Made by a program: the position numbers and the translations under genes. From Breoghania sp. (lineage in GTDB: Bacteria; Pseudomonadota; Alphaproteobacteria; Rhizobiales; Stappiaceae), in NCBI RefSeq assembly GCF_963674635.1, contig NZ_OY771475.1:3547501-3611500 (forward strand): DNA of 64,000 nt, in the 5' to 3' direction. A model generated the notes under the pieces. It had not been told where the DNA came from and did not search any database. It saw only the letters and a program-made list of their open reading frames with translations. Of this stretch, positions 1 through 10,580 are shown in pieces (the stretch's first letter is position 1; each line of letters opens with the position of its first letter).

Positions 1-1165
<1,165 letters not shown>

Positions 1166-1385
1166 ACTCTCATTAGTCAATGATCATCTGAATATAACTT
1201 GTATCCCTCACGGGCGACCGCGCTGCGCGCTGCCCTCCGGGAGGGCGGCCTGACCGGCCGGCGCGCGGTCGCGCTAGCGACATCCCTAGCCGGGATGTCG
1301 GGAAGTGCGTCCCTAACGCGGATACAAAACACGATGAAATGAGTACAAAAACCAGTTTCTTCTGATAATCGATGTCCTTCGCCGG
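1166..1385 (+). other. 23S-5S internal transcribed spacer
   Basis: A 220-base spacer between the two rRNAs. It contains strongly self-complementary, GC-rich sequence: a CCCTCC/GGAGGG pair near 1230-1246 and CCGACATCCCGGCT-like inverted arms near 1279-1301 (GACATCCC/GGGATGTC). These are the kind of helices used for rRNA precursor processing. No tRNA and no gene is seen in it. Confidence 0.7.
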
Positions 1386-1502
1386 CCTGGTGGCTATTGC
1401 GGGGAGCCCCCACCCGATCCCATTCCGAACTCGGCCGTGAAACTCCCCTGCGCCAATGGTACTTCGTCTTAAGACGCGGGAGAGTAGGTCACTGCCAGGC
1501 CT
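1386..1502 (+). rRNA. 5S ribosomal RNA
   Basis: About 117 bases with the typical 5S terminal helix, CCTGGTGGCTA at the 5' end pairing with TCACTGCCAGGCC at the 3' end, and the conserved core CCCGATCCCATTCCGAACTCG. Position right after the 23S gene and before tRNA-fMet is the usual alphaproteobacterial rrn order. Ends are assigned from the terminal helix and could shift by 1-2 bases. Confidence 0.95.
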
Positions 1503-1647
1503 GCAAAGGACACCGATTACAAATCTCTCAACGATCAAAAGCCATATCATCTCCACTCCGAAAATCTCCCGAGTGGGGCAAAACTGCTCCGCTCGTTTAA
1601 ACACGTCCGGAGATACGAAATCCTGAGGCAAAAGCCGCATCCCAAAA
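1503..1647 (+). other. Spacer after 5S, no gene seen
   Basis: Sequence between the 5S gene and the first tandem repeat. I see no convincing coding frame, no tRNA and no clear terminator. Together with the repeats that follow, it makes an unusually long (385-base) distance between the 5S gene and tRNA-fMet. Confidence 0.5.
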
Positions 1648-1965
<318 letters not shown>

Positions 1966-1977
1966 AATCACCATTCC

Positions 1978-2017
1978 AAAAAAAGCCCCCGACGCAAATA
2001 CGCGAGGGGGCTTTTTG
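1978..2017 (+). terminator. Intrinsic terminator of the rrn operon
   Basis: Inverted repeat AAAAGCCCCC ... GGGGGCTTTTT closely downstream of the tRNA, with a T-run on the plus strand and a matching A-run upstream. It can work in both directions. A very similar terminator core recurs at 8928-8967. Confidence 0.9.
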
Positions 2018-2535
2018 CGTTCTCCAACAAGCAAAATGGCGAAAGGCGCGAAGGGACGCGAAGAGGGCGAGCCTCTCAACCGCGCAAACGCCTCCCGCTC
2101 CTCGCTCCGGATACGCTTCGCCTCCGAAGCCCAAGCATCAACTGCCGAAAGCACGGTGGCCGGACAGCCGTAGTGCTGAAGGTCGACGCCGCCACAACAT
2201 CGGTGGCGGGCGCATCGGGTGCGCCGTCTAATGGTGAAGATGGGACTGAAAGCGGTCTTCAAACGGCTCAGAACCCGCCGACCGCATCCGCAGCACAAGG
2301 CTTATCCAGATATAATGTGCGGTATGACGATCGGCCGAGCGAAACAAGTTCGGTGATCGGAAATCATCTCCACCCCGTGACGCACGGTTTTCTGAGTCCG
2401 GTTGCGACTATGGATTGGGGGACGTGGAAGTCCTCCGCTGGCGGCTCTCGAATAGGGGGTATGCAGACGTCGGCGTCGAAGGCTTGAACGAGGCCATCGC
2501 CCGGTTCTTACCGCCTGAAACCATGAATGCCTGTC
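2018..2535. other. Degenerate stretch without a supported gene
   Basis: About 500 bases between the tRNA terminator and the transposase remnant. Open frames here are short and lack good start sites. The minus-strand frame that reads through the tRNA gives the well-known spurious GAGFEPATFRL peptide. A short minus-strand stretch reading AVDAWASEAKRIRSEERE slightly resembles ribbon-helix-helix regulators, but the frame is not otherwise gene-like. I interpret the region as decayed accessory DNA. Confidence 0.5.
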
Positions 2536-2806
2536 TGGGGTCACAGGGCGCCGGATCTGCCTGACCATCCACGCGGACAGACGCCGGGATACGCGTCACG
2601 ATGAACGGGCGCGGCCGGTCCAAAAACAACATCTGTTTCGAACGGCTGTGGTGATCCTTGAAACCGGAAGCGGTTTATCTGGAAGGCCTGACCGGTGGCT
2701 TCAAGGCACATGGCGTTATTCGGGACTGGATGATCTTCCAAAACACCGAACAGTCTCATTGAACTCTTGCGCACAAAACGCTGAGCAAGGCATAGCGGGC
2801 TGAGAC
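2536..2806 (+). pseudogene. IS3-family transposase remnant (OrfB C-terminal part)
   Basis: One plus-strand frame reads AGIRVTMNGRGRSKNNI, CFERLW-stop-SLKPEAVYLE, then a GVIRDWMIFQNTEQSH block and ALAHKT. This follows the C-terminal part of IS3-family DDE transposases: the NVFIERLWRSLKYE block, the conserved E-VYL, W-FYN and RPH-AL-GKTP. Three stops interrupt it: a TGA in place of the Trp of ERLW, another after QSH, and a TAG near the end. The 5' part and the terminal inverted repeats are not recognisable. It is a dead fragment of an insertion sequence. Confidence 0.75.
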
Positions 2807-3051
2807 GGACCTGAAATTGACGGTGCAGAAGGCGTCCCGGATATACCTTGAGTCAGCCGCTCATACGTCCGGAAAATTGGGGCCACTTAATCCCTCCGTC
2901 GGCATCACCCGGAGAAGTCCGGGTGATGCCGCGCGCCCGTTAAAGGAGAGGCTGAAGGTGGATTGCCCAGGCTTCGCCGGGCAATGACGGCGCATGGGCA
3001 TGAGCGCGAGAGAGAACGCGCGCGACCCGATAGCACTTCCGGGCGAGGCTC
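2807..3051. other. Intergenic region downstream of the autotransporter gene
   Basis: It contains a perfect 12-bp inverted repeat, GGCATCACCCGG/CCGGGTGATGCC, with loop AGAAGT at 2901-2930. There is no T-run on either strand, so it is at best a factor-dependent or attenuating stem-loop for the minus-strand gene ending at 3052. No coding sequence is supported. Confidence 0.6.
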
Positions 3052-6000
3052 TCAGAACCGGAAGTTCAGGCGCGCGGCGCCGGAATGATCGGCGGCCCGC
3101 TCGCCGAATTGGCCGGAATAGTCGAGCCCGAACGTGGCCTGGTCGGTGATGTCCAGCGACAGGCCGGCGCCGAATACCGCGACGTCCTCGGCGATCGGTG
3201 CGCCCTCGACGGTGAGGGCCGCGCCGCCTGCGAGCCGGTTGGTCGAGGTCGGTGTGAGGTCGCCGAACCCGTGCCGCCAACCCGCCATGGCCGAAACCCG
3301 CGCCTGCCGGCCATCACCAGGCAGGGTGACCTCAGATGAAGTTCGCACGCCCAGCGTCGTGAAGGTCACGTCATTGGTCGAGCCACTCACCGTCAACGCC
3401 GAGGCCCCGCCGCCCTCGGCGTAGCCGTTGAGATTGGTGGAGACATGGTTCAGCCCTGCGAAAGGCTCCAGCTGCAGCCAGTTGGTCGCGCCTTGCAGCC
3501 GGAAGGCATAACCGATCTCGCCGAAGGCCTGCGCCGTTCCGGCATGGGTTGAGCCCGTCAGCCGCTCGCCCAGCGCTCCGACGACCACATTGCGGGTCGT
3601 GTCGATGTCATGCCAGGTGTAGGCCGCACCACCCGACAGGCGGAAGCCGCCAAGCTTCGTGCCGGCATAGGCGCCGATGCGGTAGCTGTCGGCCTTGCTG
3701 GACGACCCCAGCGCGCTGACGTCGTAATTGGCCGACTGGTAGCCGACAAAAGCGCCGAGACGCGCCTGGCCGAGCTGGGCGTCGGCGCCGAACATGGCGC
3801 CAGCTGCCGAGCGGTCGAGAGCCGCGGTGTTCGCGGTTGAGCCGTTCGATCCAATCGATCCGTAGGCCCTCATCCATACCGTGTAGGCGTCGCCGCCAAG
3901 GCCGTCCGGGGCCCCGTGGGTCGCGATCGTGATCCCGGGGGGCGGCGTCGAGCCGCTCTCGTCGAAGGCCTGGTGGATGCGGGTGGCAATGGTCGAGCCG
4001 ACGAGGTTGGCCTCCTGCGTCATGCTGCCCTGCATCGAGGCGACCGCCTCGCCCGAAAGCTTGTCGAACGCCTTGCGTGCGCCGTCGTCCGACAGGCCCA
4101 TGATCTCGTGGACCACCGGATTGGTATCGGGCGTGCCTTCGAGCGAGGTCGCGACCGCCTTCTGGTTCCGGGTCTTTGCAACGTCAGACATGACAGCGTC
4201 GTTGCGTGTCAGCGTCAGGTCGACCGTGGTGTCCGTGTAGCTCAGCGCGGCATCTAGGAAGGCGTAATTGTCGTAGACGCTGTCGAACTTGCCGGTGCGC
4301 CCGCCATCGGCGGTCAGGATCGTGACCGTCGAGCGACCGGGCACCGCGCCGGTGGTGGTGACATTGACGGTTCCCGCAAGGGTTGCGGTGCCGTTGACTT
4401 TGATCGTGGAGTTGGTGTCGGTGCCGAAGTCCACCAAAGCGTAGAGCGCGCTGTCGCTTGCGAAGCTCAGGTCGCCGGTGACGGTGAGCGTCGCGGCCTG
4501 GGGGGCGGTCGGCGTGCCGCCATATCCCGCCAGGATGCCGTTGGTGCCGACGAAGACGTCGCCGGCGATGGTGCCGCTGCCCGACAGCCCGGCCATGCCC
4601 GAACCGCCGCCGACATCGAAGCGGTTGCCGCCAGCGCCGAGCGTGCCGTTGACGAGAAGCAGGCCCCGGGAGACCAGCACGTCGCCAGCAAAGCCGGAAC
4701 TGTCGCCAGTCAGGAGGACGGCGCCCGTGCCGGTCTTTTCCAGATCGATCCCGGCCGCGGCCGTGATCGTCGAGCCGATCGTGGCTTCAAGGTCCGCGTC
4801 AATATTGAGGAACGCAGTGGTGCCGGTGGCGGGCGCAAGGTCGAGCGTACCGCCGCTCAAGACGTAGCCGTCGGTCTTGAACTGCAGCGTGTCGACCGAC
4901 TGCGTGCCGTCGACGGTGACGGTGCCGGCCGTGCCTGCGAAGACCGCGACCGATCCGACATAGGACCCGTTGATGTTCGCCTCGCCGGGCGCGCCGGTCC
5001 AGTTGGTGCTGGTCGTTGACCAGGTGCCCGTTCCTCCGTCCACCGTGCCGTTTCCGACCGCGTCCGCACCGTCCCAGAACTGCAGCATCTGACCGTCGGC
5101 GAGCACGACCATGTTCACCTGGTTCGCGATGCCGGTCTGGATCGTGCCGGTGGCACCGCTGAAGCCGGTCACGTTGACCGTGCCATAGCTGCCCGAAAGC
5201 GCGCCGCCATACTGGTAGAGCTGGTAGTAACCGGCGGAGCCAACCATCGCATTGAGCGTACCACCAAGTGTCAGGTTGCCGCCGACCCTGACAAGGTCGT
5301 TCGACGCCCCGCCGACAGTGCCGGCCGCGCCCAGTTCGAAGGTGGACGTGGAGCCGCCATCCAGCGTGAGATCGCCGTTGATGGTGAACGTGCCGGGGCT
5401 GTTGCCCGCCGACAGGGTTGCGCCATTTTCAATCACGACATTCCCGCCAAGCGTGCCCGTGCCGCCAAGCGTACCGCCGGTGACGGTCGTTGTGCCGGTA
5501 AAGGCGGAGCCATCACCGTTGTAAAGCAGCGTGCCGGCACCGGACTTGGTGAGGTCGCCCGAGCCCGAGACGGCACCGGAGAGCGTCAGGGCGTTGGCCG
5601 TCTGGATCGTGCCCGAGCCGACGCCGAGTGTCAGGTCGGTGGCGAGTGTGACATCGCTGCCGGTGACATTGAGCGTGGCGCCATCGAGCGTCAGACCGCC
5701 CGTGCCGAGATTGGAGCCGTCGGCGATAGACAGCGTGCCCGCCTTGACCGTCGTGGTGCCCGTGTGGGTGCTGGTTCCGGAGAGGGTGAGCGTGCCGGCA
5801 CCGGTCTTGGTGAGGTCGCCGGAGCCGGAGATGGCACCGCCTAACGTCGCCCCGTTGCCGCTGATGTCGATAGTGCCAGAGCCGGCCGCAAGCGCGATGG
5901 TGTTGGCGAGGGTGGCCGAATCGCCCGTGATCGCAAACGTGCCGCCGTCAAGCGTGAGCGCGCTGGCACTCAGGTTGTCGCCGTCGGTGATGGACAGCGT

Positions 6001-8682
6001 GCCCGCCTTGATCGTCGTGGAACCGATATGGGAGCCTCTCCCGGAGAGCGTGAGCGTTCCGGTGCCGGTCTTCACCAGATTACCGGTACCGGTAATGTCG
6101 CCCGAAGCGGTGACCGCATTGTCTTGCGTGTCGATCGTGCCGGTGGTGTTTGCGTTCAGATAGATCGCGTTGTCGATCGTTGCGGAGGCCGTCACCTCGA
6201 GCGTGGCCGTCTCGAAGGCGATCGAGTTGGCGCCCAGGTTGTCGTCGCTGGCGATTGACAGTGTGCCGCCGCCCAGGATTGTGGTGCCGGAGTAGCTGTT
6301 GTTGCCTGTGAGGATGAGCTTGCCCGCGCCGATCTTGACGAGGTCGCCGGTGCCGGAAATGACGCCCGACGCGGTGAAGCTCTTTGCGGGATCGGCAACG
6401 TTGATCTTCGCCGACTTGTAGTTGTTGATGGTCATTGCGCGCGCGGTGGTGGAGAAATCCGCTCCCGCCTGCAGCGTGCCGCCATTGAAGACGATCGCCG
6501 AGGAGAGGTCGCCGAGGCTGCCGTCATCCTCGGCGGTCAAGGTTCCGGCGGTCAGGATCGTGTCGCCGGTGTAGGTGTTGCTGCCGGAGAGGACGAGCGT
6601 TCCCGCGCCGACCTTCTCCAGGTCGCCGGTCCCGGCAATCTGCGAGCTGATCTCGGTCGAGATGCCCGCATCGACATTGATCGTGCCGGTCGTGCCGGAG
6701 GCGGGAGCGATGCTGAGCGTGCCGCCGGACAGCCTATAGCCATCGGTCTTGAACTGCAGTGTGTCGAAGCCCTGAGTACCATCCACCGCGACCGTGCCGG
6801 CCGTGCCTGCGAAGACCGCCACTGAGCCTACGAACGAACCGTTGATCCCGGCCTCGCCGGGCTGCCCGGTCCAGTTGGTCCCACTCGTGGACCAGGTGCC
6901 GGAGCCGCCATCGACCGTTCCGTTGCCGGTTGCATCCGCGCCGTCCCAGAACTGCAGCACCTGTCCGTCGGCGAGAACGACCATGTTCACCTGGCCGGGG
7001 ATGCCGGTCTGGATCGTGCCGGTGACGCCGCTGAAACCAGTCACGTTGACCGTGTCATAGGCGCCCGACAGCGTGCCACCATACTGATAGAGCTGGTAGT
7101 AGCCGGCGGAGCCCGCCGTCGCGTTGAGCGTGCCACCAAGTGTCAGGTTGCCGCCGACCCTGACGAGATCGTTAGTCGCCCCTCCGACAGTTCCGGCCGT
7201 TCCCAGTTCGAACTCGGATGTCGAACCGGAAAAAAGGATCAGCTCCCCAACACTCAGGGTACCGGGACTGTTGCCGGCCGAAAGCGTTGCACCGGACTGG
7301 ACGCGAACCGTGCCGCCGATCGTTCCGGAGCCGCCGAGTGTTCCCCCTACAATGTTCAGGGACCCGCTGAAGCCGGAGCCATCGCCATTGTAGATGAGGG
7401 ATCCTGCGCCGTACTTGTTCAAGGTCCCCGTGCCCGACAGCCCGCCTGAGACCACCAGATCTGCGTCCTTGTTCTCGAACCCAGCGTTGCCGGTGACCGC
7501 GAGATCGCGCGTCAACTGGGTGAAGCTGGTCCCGTTGATCTGCAGCAGGCCGGTGGTAAGCGTTATGCCGCCAGTCGCCGCGCCGAGATTGGCATCGGAG
7601 GAAACGGAAAGCCTGCCGCCATTGACCGTCGTGCCGCCAGTATAGGTATTGGTGCCACTGAGCGTCAGCGCTCCGGTGCCGGTTTTCTCCAGCGAACCAC
7701 TGCCGGAAATCACATTCGCGACTTCAACATCGTCGGTCTGGTCGATTTCCAGTGTTCCGGTGACGGCAATGCCGCCGTTAAGAACGGATCCGGTGCCAAG
7801 CGAGAGACGGTTGCTGCCGCCTGTGAATTCGATGGCATTGGCGCGGATACTACCGTCGCTGGAGAACCCGCCGGAGATCGTGCCATTGTTCGAGATACTC
7901 AGACCTGACCCGATAATACCGGCGCCGCCTGCGGCATCCCCCCGCCCTGCGCCGCCGTTGCCGCCCGCGATGGTGGCTGATGTGTTGTTGGTGACAAACA
8001 CGCCGGACACCGACGTGGAGAGGCCTGCTCCGCCCGTGCCGCCATAGCCACGGGATCCGTTGGTGCCAAAGGCCCCATGGGCGCCGCCCAGTCCACCCTG
8101 ACCGCCCGCGCCACCCGTAATAACGGAGCTGTTGGTGACAGTCACGGCAGCATTCACGGCGACGCCATGACCACCTTCGCCACCGCCGCCGCCGCCGCCA
8201 CCGCCGCCGAATTCTGCGTTGTCACCGCCATTGGCCCCATCGCCGCCGTTTTGCGCCGTCCTGTCACCTGCAATCACTGCCGAGGTGGAGATTGCCGCTC
8301 CGTGCGCGCCCCCCGTGCCGCCATCACCGCCGGCGCCCCCTGGAGCACTCGTTGCACCGGTTCCGCCTGCAAAGCCGCCGGCACCGCCCCCACCACCACC
8401 GCCATTGCCTGCGTTATCTACGCCGGCGGTCCCATTGCCGCCGCCGTTTCCCGCTGTACCGCCGCCGCCGCCGCGCCCTACGATGGAGAAACTGCCGGCT
8501 GGGCCTTGTCCACCATCGCCACCCCGGCCACCGCCGGCTTGAGCGGTTCCGAGGCCCATGGCGGTCGCAACGGTGAGCGCGGTCCCGAGCAGGAGAGTGG
8601 TTCTGAGCCTGCGGGAGGCGCCTGATCGCGCGGCGTCTGTCACAGGGTATGACCTGCATCTCATGGTCTCGTTGGCGTTCAT
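3052..8682 (-). CDS. Autotransporter adhesin-like outer-membrane protein (PATR repeats)
   Basis: Predicted type Va secreted protein of 1876 residues. Residues 1-49 form a long signal peptide (basic RRLR, hydrophobic core, TAQA cleavage site). About 50-260 is extremely Gly-rich with poly-Gly runs. About 320-1420 holds many autotransporter-associated beta-strand repeats with motifs such as GTGTLTLSG and NTYTGGTT. From about 1600 to the end is an outer-membrane beta-barrel ending in the terminal Phe (LNFRF) expected for BAM recognition. The passenger contains a long internal duplication about 624 residues apart. The start is supported by GAGGGG about 7 bases upstream. No catalytic domain (protease, lipase) is seen in the passenger, so adhesion or surface structure is more likely than an enzyme; the target is unknown. 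It stands alone, flanked by an IS remnant and a terminator. Confidence 0.9.
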   Translation of the reverse strand: MNANETMRCRSYPVTDAARSGASRRLRTTLLLGTALTVATAMGLGTAQAGGGRGGDGGQGPAGSFSIVGRGGGGGTAGNGGGNGTAGVDNAGNGGGGGGGAGGFAGGTGATSAPGGAGGDGGTGGAHGAAISTSAVIAGDRTAQNGGDGANGGDNAEFGGGGGGGGGGEGGHGVAVNAAVTVTNSSVITGGAGGQGGLGGAHGAFGTNGSRGYGGTGGAGLSTSVSGVFVTNNTSATIAGGNGGAGRGDAAGGAGIIGSGLSISNNGTISGGFSSDGSIRANAIEFTGGSNRLSLGTGSVLNGGIAVTGTLEIDQTDDVEVANVISGSGSLEKTGTGALTLSGTNTYTGGTTVNGGRLSVSSDANLGAATGGITLTTGLLQINGTSFTQLTRDLAVTGNAGFENKDADLVVSGGLSGTGTLNKYGAGSLIYNGDGSGFSGSLNIVGGTLGGSGTIGGTVRVQSGATLSAGNSPGTLSVGELILFSGSTSEFELGTAGTVGGATNDLVRVGGNLTLGGTLNATAGSAGYYQLYQYGGTLSGAYDTVNVTGFSGVTGTIQTGIPGQVNMVVLADGQVLQFWDGADATGNGTVDGGSGTWSTSGTNWTGQPGEAGINGSFVGSVAVFAGTAGTVAVDGTQGFDTLQFKTDGYRLSGGTLSIAPASGTTGTINVDAGISTEISSQIAGTGDLEKVGAGTLVLSGSNTYTGDTILTAGTLTAEDDGSLGDLSSAIVFNGGTLQAGADFSTTARAMTINNYKSAKINVADPAKSFTASGVISGTGDLVKIGAGKLILTGNNSYSGTTILGGGTLSIASDDNLGANSIAFETATLEVTASATIDNAIYLNANTTGTIDTQDNAVTASGDITGTGNLVKTGTGTLTLSGRGSHIGSTTIKAGTLSITDGDNLSASALTLDGGTFAITGDSATLANTIALAAGSGTIDISGNGATLGGAISGSGDLTKTGAGTLTLSGTSTHTGTTTVKAGTLSIADGSNLGTGGLTLDGATLNVTGSDVTLATDLTLGVGSGTIQTANALTLSGAVSGSGDLTKSGAGTLLYNGDGSAFTGTTTVTGGTLGGTGTLGGNVVIENGATLSAGNSPGTFTINGDLTLDGGSTSTFELGAAGTVGGASNDLVRVGGNLTLGGTLNAMVGSAGYYQLYQYGGALSGSYGTVNVTGFSGATGTIQTGIANQVNMVVLADGQMLQFWDGADAVGNGTVDGGTGTWSTTSTNWTGAPGEANINGSYVGSVAVFAGTAGTVTVDGTQSVDTLQFKTDGYVLSGGTLDLAPATGTTAFLNIDADLEATIGSTITAAAGIDLEKTGTGAVLLTGDSSGFAGDVLVSRGLLLVNGTLGAGGNRFDVGGGSGMAGLSGSGTIAGDVFVGTNGILAGYGGTPTAPQAATLTVTGDLSFASDSALYALVDFGTDTNSTIKVNGTATLAGTVNVTTTGAVPGRSTVTILTADGGRTGKFDSVYDNYAFLDAALSYTDTTVDLTLTRNDAVMSDVAKTRNQKAVATSLEGTPDTNPVVHEIMGLSDDGARKAFDKLSGEAVASMQGSMTQEANLVGSTIATRIHQAFDESGSTPPPGITIATHGAPDGLGGDAYTVWMRAYGSIGSNGSTANTAALDRSAAGAMFGADAQLGQARLGAFVGYQSANYDVSALGSSSKADSYRIGAYAGTKLGGFRLSGGAAYTWHDIDTTRNVVVGALGERLTGSTHAGTAQAFGEIGYAFRLQGATNWLQLEPFAGLNHVSTNLNGYAEGGGASALTVSGSTNDVTFTTLGVRTSSEVTLPGDGRQARVSAMAGWRHGFGDLTPTSTNRLAGGAALTVEGAPIAEDVAVFGAGLSLDITDQATFGLDYSGQFGERAADHSGAARLNFRF

Positions 8683-8815
8683 TGATTCCCCCTCGGCATG
8701 GCAGTTCTTCGCGACCAGGCTCCCGTGCCGCGTCAGGCAAGCCGGGCGTGGTTCTGCAGCGGCAAAGATTGGTTCAGCAATCGTTCTTCTGGCGGGAAAG
8801 GGTGGGGCAGTGAAT

Positions 8816-8829
8816 CCCCTGATCAGGGG
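8816..8829. promoter_or_regulatory. 14-bp perfect palindrome upstream of the autotransporter
   Basis: CCCCTGATCAGGGG is a perfect palindrome about 135 bases upstream of the autotransporter start. It could be an operator for a dimeric repressor or activator. No regulator gene is linked to it here, so this is only a candidate site. Confidence 0.4.
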
Positions 8830-8927
8830 TTATTGTTTGAAACCAGTGTTAGCGGAATTGGGAGCGCAACCCGGACCCACGAAATACGGATGCCACTCTC
8901 GGTGCGCTCAGGCCGCCGCAACCAAAT

Positions 8928-8967
8928 CAAAAAGCCCCCGTGCGAGAAATCGCCGGGGGCTTTTTAC
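8928..8967. terminator. Bidirectional intrinsic terminator
   Basis: AAAAAGCCCCCG and CGGGGGCTTTTT form a strong stem with A/T tails on both strands. It separates the minus-strand oxidoreductase gene from the minus-strand autotransporter. The core is nearly the same as the terminator after tRNA-fMet. Confidence 0.85.
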
Positions 8968-9081
8968 GTTCCAAGCGAACCAGACGGGCACAGGGACAGG
9001 AGAACAGCCGATATGGGCGTTCTCGTTGCCCTGAGGCGAAGATGCGCTGAGGCGACGGTGCCGCCTGACAGGTTCTTGCGA

Positions 9082-9666
9082 TCAGATCGCCTTTCGGCCC
9101 AGCGCAGCCGCCTTTTCGAGCCAACGCTGCACCACCCCGGGCTTGGGATGACTGGCTCCCGCAAGAAGGGTGAAGCGGGAGGGCTTGAGGCCGATAAGGT
9201 CGAACACCTGACGCTTCATTTGCACAACCAGGGCGCTTTTGTAGATCAGTCGAAAGAACCATCCCGGTGTATCCGAAGTCACGATCATGCGCGCCGTTCG
9301 TCCTGCAAGCATGGGTTTCGGCATGCCCAAGGCCGTTGTTTCCCGCGTGCTGAAGGCACGTCCCGGCAAAAGCGCGCGGTCCAGAAGTCCCTTGAGACGC
9401 GCGGGCAGGCCTCCCCACCACATGGGCGTCGAAATGACGATGTGATCGGCCCACTCCAGATTGTCTATGACGGCTGCCAGATCGGGCTCCAGGGGCTTCA
9501 AGTCGCGGTAATTGGATTGCTGGTCAATGTCGAAGGAGAGTGCCGACAGGTTCAGCATACGGACCTCGTGTCCGGCCGCTTCCGCGGCTTCGGCATAAGA
9601 GGTGGCGAGGTGATGGGAGAGCGTTGCCACGCAGGGGTGCCCATCGAGCACAAAAATACGCTTCAT
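9082..9666 (-). CDS. Flavodoxin-fold NAD(P)H-dependent oxidoreductase
   Basis: A 194-residue protein of the Flavodoxin_2 (NQO1/MdaB/KefF-like) family, expected to bind FMN or FAD and reduce quinones or similar electrophiles with NAD(P)H in the cytoplasm. The N-terminal strand is KRIFVLDGHP. The characteristic block PMWWGGLPARLKGLLDRALL sits around residues 82-101, followed by PGRAF. It is transcribed divergently from a TetR gene; three palindromic operators lie between the two, so it is probably induced by the ligand of that repressor. The true substrate cannot be told from sequence. Confidence 0.88.
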   Translation of the reverse strand: MKRIFVLDGHPCVATLSHHLATSYAEAAEAAGHEVRMLNLSALSFDIDQQSNYRDLKPLEPDLAAVIDNLEWADHIVISTPMWWGGLPARLKGLLDRALLPGRAFSTRETTALGMPKPMLAGRTARMIVTSDTPGWFFRLIYKSALVVQMKRQVFDLIGLKPSRFTLLAGASHPKPGVVQRWLEKAAALGRKAI

Positions 9667-9683
9667 GTTCCGGTTCCGTATAT

Positions 9684-9760
9684 TGACCGCGGTCAGTTAA
9701 ATGTGGGGTCACCTATGACCAATAAAATGACCGTGGTCAAATAGAAAATGACCGTGGTCA
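9684..9760. promoter_or_regulatory. Three TetR-type operators (TGACCGYGGTCA)
   Basis: Perfect 12-bp palindromes occur at 9684-9695 (TGACCGCGGTCA), 9728-9739 and 9749-9760 (both TGACCGTGGTCA), with a further half site TTGACCGTCC at 9766-9775. The last two full sites are 21 bp apart centre to centre, two helical turns, which suits cooperative binding on one face. They fill the intergenic region of the divergent oxidoreductase/TetR pair and are the obvious binding sites of that TetR protein, which would then repress both genes. Confidence 0.85.
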
Positions 9761-9836
9761 TATTATTGACCGTCCGGGACCCATAGGCTAGGGATCGATC
9801 AGGCGGCACGAAGCGCTGACACGGCGGATTGGAACG

Positions 9837-10427
9837 ATGACAAGACTTCCCCAGAAGCGGACCTTGGAGACACGCCGGCGGCTGATCGCAGCGGCGCGTC
9901 AGATCGTGGGCCGTCACGGCTACTCGGCGCTTCGCGTGGAGGATGTCGTGGCGGAGGCGGGGGTGGCAAAAGGAACGTTCTTTGCGCATTTTGCGGATAA
10001 GGATGTCCTGATGGACCTGCTGCTGGGCGAAGAGATCGATGGCCTGATCGATGAGATGATGCGCGCTCGCGCCCCGCGAGACGCGCAAGAGGTAACCGCG
10101 GTCCTGATGCCGCTCTGCGACTTCATGGTCCGCGAGCGTTATGTCTTCGATGTCATCCTGCGTCATTCCGGAGCTGCCGCCCGTGAGGAGATCGGTCCCA
10201 TTGCGCGGACATTTCTTCGGCAAGTGGAGGCCTTCGCGCAATGGTTCGCCGCCGGGGAGTTTCGGCGTGACATTTCGCCTGCGCTGCTGGCGGAAGGCGT
10301 CCAGGCTTTCGCTACGCAGGCCATGGCCATGCATTTCTGCGCCTTGCATGGCGACCAGCCGCTGCGATCCCGCCTTGAGATCTATCTCAAGGCGTGGCTG
10401 GAACCTCCGCAAATGGCCGAGCAATGA
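9837..10427 (+). CDS. TetR/AcrR-family transcriptional repressor
   Basis: A 196-residue protein with an N-terminal helix-turn-helix of the TetR type. Residues 8-55 contain RRLIAAARQIVGRHGYSALRV, VAEAGVAKGTFFAHFADKD and the usual signature helix. The C-terminal two thirds form the variable ligand-binding and dimerisation domain. It is divergent from the flavodoxin-fold oxidoreductase with palindromic sites in between, so autorepression and control of the oxidoreductase are likely. The inducer is unknown. Confidence 0.92.
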   Translation: MTRLPQKRTLETRRRLIAAARQIVGRHGYSALRVEDVVAEAGVAKGTFFAHFADKDVLMDLLLGEEIDGLIDEMMRARAPRDAQEVTAVLMPLCDFMVRERYVFDVILRHSGAAAREEIGPIARTFLRQVEAFAQWFAAGEFRRDISPALLAEGVQAFATQAMAMHFCALHGDQPLRSRLEIYLKAWLEPPQMAEQ

Positions 10428-10580
10428 TCAAGGCGCGTCGGCCAGGAAATCGTCCGTCTTCCCGGCTGCGGCGTGCAAACGCAATCTGCGCGGGTGCGCG
10501 GATCAGCTGCGCCGCATGGGGAAATCATCTCGAAAATCTGACCGACCGTTGACCTCCGGCCGCAGGGCGGGACGCCTCGG

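Larger units (their letters stand above)
8683..9081. other. Autotransporter promoter region and 3' flank of the oxidoreductase gene
   Basis: A 399-base gap. The half next to 8682 must hold the autotransporter promoter (minus strand); it contains a perfect palindrome at 8816-8829. The other half contains a tRNA-end-like sequence at 8916-8929 and a bidirectional terminator at 8928-8967. I found no convincing small gene. Confidence 0.6.

Noticed and set aside
2901..2930. Perfect 12-bp hairpin considered as an intrinsic terminator for the autotransporter
   Set aside because: No T-run on either side, so it does not qualify as an intrinsic terminator; kept only as a stem-loop within the intergenic entry.
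3052..8682. Several plus-strand open frames of 80-210 codons opposite the autotransporter
   Set aside because: They are Pro/Ser/Val-rich translations of the complement of Gly/Thr/Ala repeats and have no start signals.
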